A DNA stretch of 64,000 nt from NCBI GenBank assembly GCA_963920705.1, contig OY987227.1, positions 28,253,935-28,317,934 of the forward strand. Direction: 5' to 3'. This document shows, in pieces, positions 57,783 to 64,000 of this stretch. The position numbers and the translations under genes were made by a program. Position 1 is the first letter of the stretch; every line of letters begins with the position of its first letter. This DNA is from Odiellus spinosus. Its lineage: Eukaryota; Arthropoda; Arachnida; Opiliones; Phalangiidae. The notes beneath the pieces are model-generated. The model did not search any database. It was not told where the DNA came from and saw only the letters and a program-made list of their open reading frames with translations.

Positions 57783-60700
57783 ATGTCTAACGTCAACGAG
57801 AATAAGAGTCTTTCAAAATTAAATTCGCTTCAACAGAAATCTAATAATGGTGAGAATTTTTAACTCGGACACCTCGTTGGTAGTCATCCATGGTACTCAC
57901 CAAGCTTCGTTAAAAGGGCTTTTTAGGTCCATAACCTGCTTAGCTTCGTTACTAGTTTTGAACTACCATATTCATTTAAAAAGGCAAGCGCTAGGACGTC
58001 ACACTAACTAGAATTTTTCTTGAAATTATCGACAGTACGTACTGCAGTATTGAATGTGACTTAGTCAGTAGAACTAGAAAGTGGCCGCGTTCTAGAAATC
58101 AAGCCCTGATTCCAAACAGTAACTTGGCTTTGCCAGATTCTGCTTAACCAGCCTCTTTACTAACCTTGCTCGGGATAAGCAGCGAATCTACCTGGTGTGC
58201 AACTGTAAAAATAAAACGGACAGTAATCATATGACCTTATATACCACGTGTCATCTCTTCCCAACTCGGTCTGTAACAATTACGGTGCAAAAAAATTGCC
58301 TGTAAAATAGATAATTATTAAATTTAAGTCTATTCCACCTCGAATTACCTGTACTAGAAAATCTTGGCTACCCCATATCATCTCTATGATAAATTTAAAT
58401 AGAGAAAACGGTTAACATATACTTTGGCCGTGCTGTCAGTTTGAGGTGAAATGAATACAAATAGATTAGTTGTATCTGAATGGATATAGACCGAGTGTAA
58501 CCATTTTCTGTTACATTTATAACTAGCAAAAACGCGTAAAAAATCATAAAATGGAAGATTTGAAGGTGAAAATTCGTGAATAGAAATTTACCAGAATTTT
58601 CTAGACCTTTCCAGAATTATCTAGACCTTTCCAGACTTTTCTGGAACCTTCTAGAACATTTTGGAAAAAGTTACGGACGTACGGACATTGTAAATTAATT
58701 AAATATAGTGTTTGATGATTCAACATATTCGCGCTAGGTAAAGTTAATTATTAATCCAGATTAAACCCCATAGAAACAGCCTTTTTAACCCCATTGATTT
58801 AAAAAAAAAAAACAAAAAAAAAAAAACATTCTAGCTAGTGTGACGTTATATAACTTTACATCCCTTCCCTACTCGGTCTTATACCGTTTCTAGGTTTTTG
58901 CGTAAATTTAAAATTTTGGATGAGTTTGCGACACTCATTACGCCACACTCTTCTTGAAGATTAAATTCAATCGCGCCTAAAAAATTACTTCAAAACCTCC
59001 TGAGGCTTCTGGTCAATACATATCCGGTTCTAAACAGGCCTTTTAAAAAATTACGTTAAAACTAAAAGCGGTGGGGAGAGGGGAGGGAGAGTTTAAAAAG
59101 TAAGAGGAATTCTAAAGGAAATAAAGTATCAACTGCATCTAGTAAAAAATAACTATTATACGGGAGTTAAGCGGTGCTAAAAAGCGTTTATTTTCAATTC
59201 GTCGTTGCGCATGAATGGTCGACTGTTTTTTTAGTAGTCTTCGAAATCTCCGTTCAACTTAAAATAAATGTCGACAATCGGTTAAAATAAGCACCCCAAA
59301 AATACTCCAGGTAGCTGGAATCTTTGTCCTTGTCATAATTTTAGAGTTAACAAGTTTATTTGAAATTTTATTTAGAGAAGTGGTTTTATTTTATTTTTGT
59401 TTAGATATGGAAATGAGTTTACCAGCTTCGGTTCAAGCCGCTTCGTTGTACGGTTCCGCGTTCAGCCAAGTTTCTAAATGGCCAGAGTCCACGCCGAGAA
59501 TTTTAAAATCGAAATTACCGGAATCGGAAATTCCAAATTTGACTTTTTCCGAGTATGTCTACGGTCATATGGTGAAACACGCGGATCAGACGTTTCTTGT
59601 AAGTTGGAAATTATCTCTCATTCTAGGTTTTTTATAATTTTTTCGATATATGAAGTAGTTTATTTCGGGAACGTAAGGGTAATTTTTATAAAAAAAAATT
59701 AGGAGTTTCAGGGTTAAGTACTTTTACAAAAAAGACCGCGCGAAAGCCACCACTTGTGCTAGATCGCGCGAGAATCATTTGTAGGCTATTACATATCCAC
59801 GCGACCATATTAATGACGTAGTTTTGGGCGGAAATTTTTATATAAAAATTTTCGAAAATGGCGATTAAAAAACTTAATTTTATTGTAATTATTTTCTTCG
59901 CCACGTATGTAATTTTTCTATCATTCATTAACGTTATTTCCGGAAAATTTCTATTTTGATTTAATGAAAAATTCATAACAGCTTCGATTAAGGTAATTAA
60001 ATGTAGATTAAAAATCAGATTTGCGGCAAAACTGTTATAAGTCTGTAATATACTTAAATTTTTGAAGCCATCTCTTGACATTTAAAAAAGACGATATAGA
60101 AGTGCTCGCGAGTGTCTGCCCCCTCATCTGCGCCATATCATCGTTACGTCATTAGTAATCCAATCTATTAAAAAATGAAGATTTTGAGCTCGCTTCAAAT
60201 CAGGAATTTTGATTAGATTTAAAAAAAAACCTAGGTCTTAGTATTAAATGTTTATCTATCGGTTTCCCTGTCAGCGGAAGTTAGGGTTATCTGTAAATTT
60301 ATATGGGGTATTAACGGGGAAACGAACGTCTGCCCGAAAATTTTAAAACTTGTTTTTCCTCTTTGAATTTTAAAGTTTTACTTTTTGAGGAAAATATATG
60401 ATTCGTGTGATTTAAAATAAATGGTCATTAAACACTCTTGAAATGTTTACGTTTATAAAAGTGTATTTGGTCTCCCAGGAGGTTGTCTAACACACTCTTT
60501 TGCGGTAAAGTAGTTGCGCAAGTGGTTACGCATCTACTTGGAAAGCAAATGTTGCCTAAGTATGGTCAATTTCAAATCTGTGCCCAAGAAAGAGCTTTGC
60601 TTTGTGATGGCGAACCGCGAACTTGGGCCTGAAGTAATTTTGGGTGGGCTGAACAAGTTGGCAAAAGACAAATTATATAGGGCTCGGTTACCCCAGGTCC

Positions 60701-61271
60701 GACGGCCAAGGGGGCTTGCGCGCACCCTGCCCCCCCCCACCCCTTCCGTCGCCTCTGGGCTCGAGTTTTAATTTTAAAGCTAAAGGTTTCAAAACCCCGA
60801 AAAAATAAAGCGCTATATTAATCTACACTTAAATATTGTCCTATTAAAAATTTGACCCATAAGTTTGATTTAAAAAAAAAAACTTGTTAGGAAAGTAAAA
60901 TTCCCGAGATCAAAAACGTGTTCACCCGTTAATTTTGCGGTTTCAATTTCCAGACGGATACCACTACGGGCAAAGAGTTCACCTTTTCGGAAGTGGCTGA
61001 TTTGAGTCGACGTGTTGCGAGCTCTATATTACGATTACCCAACTACGAACGTGATAAGGTGGCCTGTATCTTTAGCACCAATTGTCCCGAATTTTTGATC
61101 GCGGTTCTGGGCGTCTCCGCTTCCGGAATGGTGCCAGCCCTGATCAATCCCAATTTGACAGCCGAAGAGGCCAAAAGACATATCGCCGAGATAGAGACCG
61201 ATATCCTCTTTGTCAGCCTGGACACCGAAGAAAGGGCGCTCGAAGCCATTAAAAATCTTCCACATGTTCGC
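57783..61271 (+). CDS. Luciferase/4CL-like acyl-CoA synthetase, N-terminal part (continues past the window)
   Basis: An ATP-dependent enzyme that adenylates a carboxylic acid and forms its CoA thioester (ANL superfamily); it may be peroxisomal as in its insect relatives, but the C-terminus is not seen. Three exons join in phase: 57783-57849 (MSNVNENKSLSKLNSLQQ start), 59405-59598 and 60954-61271, 193 codons. Exon 2 carries SEYVYGHMVKHADQTFL; exon 3 carries the family N-terminal signature FTFSEVADLSRRVASSI, then DKVACIFSTNCPEFLIAVLG and GMVPALINPNLTAEEAKRHI. The AMP-binding P-loop motif (YSSGTTGxPKG) is not found in 61.3-64 kb, so later exons must lie to the right, or the gene is broken. Exon 1 is inferred from its GTGAGA donor and exact phase match. 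ATG 59407 is an alternative start. An Inr-like TCAGTC lies 17 nt before the first ATG. Confidence 0.85.
58585..58730 (-). repeat. Dispersed repeat D3, copy 2
   Basis: The complement of the 48187 copy: AGTTACGGACGTACGGACAT, then AGTGTTTGATG. Preceded by several TTCTAGACCTTTCCAGAA-type units. In the first intron of the synthetase gene. Confidence 0.65.
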
Positions 61272-61302
61272 GTAAGTTTTCGCTTTTTATCGTTCGTAAC
61301 TA

Positions 61303-61440
61303 AATAGGAGCCTGAAGGGAGAATCGAAAGCCCTGTTTAGTTGATAAAACCGTAATACAGTAATATCCCTTCTTACTCGGCTTAATTACTTCAAAATTAA
61401 GGGTTAAAATCGGCGGTTTTCACCCCCCCCCCCACCATCT
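61303..61440 (+). repeat. Dispersed repeat D4, copy 2
   Basis: GGAGCCTGAAGGGAGAATCG, GTTGATAAAAC and TTCAAAATTAAG; ends in a poly-C tract (61421-61432). Confidence 0.5.
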
Positions 61441-61553
61441 TGTTCCATGTAGATATTTCCCCGGAAATGTCACGTATGACTCTTGGGGTCGAATGGTGAG
61501 ATCCATACTCAATGGGAAGATATTGGACTTGTCACAGTCAGTGTAGACGCAAC

Positions 61554-61892
61554 CAGAAGCCGATGAAACCCTCCTTTGAAGTCTATTACTCCCGGGTCTT
61601 GTCTACCCCTCTCTGTATGGGTTATTCTCAAAAGGCGCGATTCGTACGCCTCCTAACGGTAGATGTTTTCGGAGCGGGAGTTCGTCGAGCGAATATCTCT
61701 AGCAGCCTCGGAGTTCGTCCAAAAAACGTCGTCGTTTGTGGAGAGAGAGAGAATTTCCAATTTTCCGTAGACAGGGGGGATGAAGTAGGACCCCTTCTAA
61801 CTCGTAAAATTGGGAATTTTACCCATACAGAGAGGAGCGCCATATGGAACATTGGAGTAGTAGACTTCAAAGGAGGGTTTCATCGGCTTCTG
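61554..61892 (+). mobile_element. MITE family M1, copy 3
   Basis: A 339-bp copy with a perfect 7-bp duplication ACGCAAC on both sides (61547-61553, 61893-61899). It lies in the intron or downstream DNA of the acyl-CoA synthetase gene. A 137-codon ORF runs through it and is ascribed to the element. Confidence 0.9.
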
Positions 61893-61899
61893 ACGCAAC

Positions 61900-63869
61900 T
61901 GATATCAAGAGGCTACGGCCATTGAGGTACAAATATAATGAATTATCACGATAGATGGCCTCACTCTCGTATCTATCCACGTATTACACGGCCGTTGCTA
62001 TGGAAACGCGTCGAGTCTCGAAGCGTGAGGGGAGGGGTCTCTCTCGTCATAGCTTAGCCAATCAGAATAGGTCTCTTATCTTATGGAATTGTACCTAATT
62101 TTGAAAATAAGTTGGAAAAATCCAAATAGTTTCTCAATTTAAATAATTTGAAGGCTACTTTTGGGTGGGCCAGAACTCTGAATCGGTGGGATTTGGGAAT
62201 ATGGTTCAAGAAGCTTTATTACTCATCGTAGCCCAAAGAACAAGCGCCCCCAATGTTTTAGACGTTTCAACAACCCCCTGTAGAGAACTATATTCATAAA
62301 GAAATGTGTTTTGATGAAAAATAATGTCAAAAAGTGTGAAGGCACATTCTGTCCCTATCACCTTGTTACCGTAACCAGAAAATTACTATTCTTACTTTTC
62401 GTAGGAAGAATATTTTATATATAATTAAAAATGAAACAAGAGGTACATAAGCCAAAATCGGATTCTTCGTTTAGTCACTTCCTTTGGTCGGCCAGGTTCT
62501 AGGGCGCCTAATTGCCGTGTCACGTTGTTACGAAATGAACACCATATTCCACGTAATATTCCTAATATATACCAATTACGAAATTAATATCGCGCGCGTC
62601 TATTAAAAAAATATCATCATAAAAAAAATAAAAAGGGAGTACGTTACTATTTTAATAATTTAAATAACGTTTACAGAACGATTCTCAAAGGGTTAATGAC
62701 ACGGTTATAATTATAATATTTAAATATTATTGAAGTGTGGCTGTCACCATTTTTCTTGAAGCTTGAATGTAGGAATTTAGTCGAGCTGTTCCTTTCAATT
62801 TAGATGAAAAAATCTAATTATATTTCATTCTACACGGATTTCGAGGAACGTCGTATTTTTATCTTCGCATTATTCGTTTGAATAAACGCGTAATTTGTTT
62901 ATTAATCAAGCTTGAAATTTTATCTCCGGGTCTAATTCGTATCCCGCATTTGATACGCGTCTATTTATATAATTTGTGGTTTTTATTAACAATCAATTTA
63001 GCCGAGATTAAAATAAAGCCTAGTAATCAAAGGATTTCGTATAGTTATTCATTATCCGATTCCGAGCTCTATTTCAAAATTTGTTATTATAAAACAAATT
63101 CTGAAACTCATAACTAGTTTATATTTCGTTATGTTTTTAAAACCCGTTTTTTAACGTTATAATATTTTACTAAATGTATCAATAACTCTTTACCGACATT
63201 TCGTAATTTCATTTCTTTAAATAATTATCTTTATTTTTGGGTCAAACCCCCTTTTTTTTTCATTTCGTGTCTAATAGAAATTGATTTCTTATTATATCTA
63301 TCCAGAAAGGGAACTTGATGAAAACAGTCAGCTTTACTTTTAGTAAACGCTTGACTAGTTGTTATAGCTTAAATTATTTTTGACTGTTATAATATCCATC
63401 CTATCGAGACGCGAATATTTAATATTCGACGTCTACCGAATATATTTAAAGGTCAATTATCACGAAACTTTACCCGTTTGATTATGAATGTATAGACATC
63501 TTTCATGATCTCAATTTGGGTTAAAATTCGCGAAGAAACTTAGATTCAAATGTTCCTTATCGGCGAATGAATAATTCGTATCAATTTCCTATAACGATTA
63601 ATGAATACGAATAAAAAATTTGCCTTACATTCGGATAGTTTAACTCGAATATGTAATATATTTACGCGTATGGATAATATCTGATTGACATTCACGATGT
63701 TCTTATTCAATTAACAAAAGGTATACGAATTCTGAGCTCTACGCGTCGATATAGTCAATGGGTAACCGTTGTCTCCAAAACTTTTCTATTATTTTAATTA
63801 CTAGTTTTCGCTTTAAAAATACTAACTGAAAAATTTATCAGCGAATTTAATTTTACCCTGGTTTTTATT
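61900..63869. other. Downstream part of the synthetase locus, no further exon recognised
   Basis: Searched for the AMP-binding P-loop and later motifs of the family without success; likely a long intron. Very AT-rich from 62500. Confidence 0.45.
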
Positions 63870-64000
63870 AATAGGCTATTTTATAAAATAATCTTGGAAA
63901 CGGATAAAATAGCCGTTAAAAAGCACCCGTTTGTATCGAAGATGTTACCTTTTCAAGGCTGGTACAAAGTATAGGATATACTAAATTTTTTCCAACCTTG
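63870..64000 (+). repeat. R105 repeat, cut by the window edge
   Basis: TTTTATAAAATAATCTTGGA, AAAAAGCACCCGTTTGTATC and ACAAAGTATAGGATATACTA follow the R105 order; the array likely goes on past 64000. Confidence 0.8.

Noticed and set aside
61512-61925. 137-codon plus-strand ORF as next exon of the synthetase
   Set aside because: It is the M1 element with its flanks, and has no ANL-family motifs.

Overview
The window is nuclear DNA from a eukaryote, most likely an arthropod and probably an insect. It is AT-rich, has no operons, and its genes are split by GT-AG introns of often only 60-90 nt. One gene is a divergent ionotropic receptor, a chemosensory family known only from protostomes. The species cannot be named from the sequence alone. 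Most of the 64 kb is repeats: several families of short inverted-repeat (MITE-like) elements, often nested in one another, and at least seven minisatellites.

Five protein genes and one tRNA gene can be supported. LIN52 (18.5-19.3 kb, minus) and ALDH6A1 (19.9-24.0 kb, plus) lie head to head over a 579-bp gap that contains a strong hairpin. Both can be read completely from the exon structure given here (122 and 526 codons). A divergent ionotropic receptor (30.4-32.5 kb, minus) has seven exons that join in phase, but its N-terminal exons were not found. A goosecoid homeobox gene (44.0-50.6 kb, minus) has three exons: an eh1 motif in exon 1 and a homeodomain split between exons 2 and 3. A luciferase/4-coumarate-CoA-ligase-like acyl-CoA synthetase starts at 57.8 kb (plus) and runs off the right edge after three recognised exons. 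A tRNA-Ile(AAT) gene lies at 55.03 kb. The genes are functionally unrelated (cell-cycle repression, valine/thymine breakdown, chemosensation, development, lipid activation), as expected for a eukaryotic chromosome segment.

By region: 1-18 kb is almost all repeats, including a duplicated segment rich in perfect E2F consensus sites, nested MITEs and exon-like module copy A. 18.5-24 kb holds the LIN52/ALDH6A1 pair. 24-30 kb has module copy B, a GC-rich stretch with unassigned coding-like ORFs and a nested MITE pair. 30.4-32.5 kb is the receptor. 33-43 kb is repeats, including module copy C, a 1.7-kb array of a 23-bp unit that is open in several frames on both strands, and a 51-bp palindrome. 44-50.6 kb is goosecoid, with introns full of repeats. 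51-57 kb is MITEs, the tRNA and a 35-bp minisatellite. 57.8 kb to the end is the partial synthetase gene.

No clearly new multi-gene system was found. The most unusual items are the three related exon-like modules with splice signals, the MITE families with 7-bp target duplications, and the repeat that carries E2F sites.
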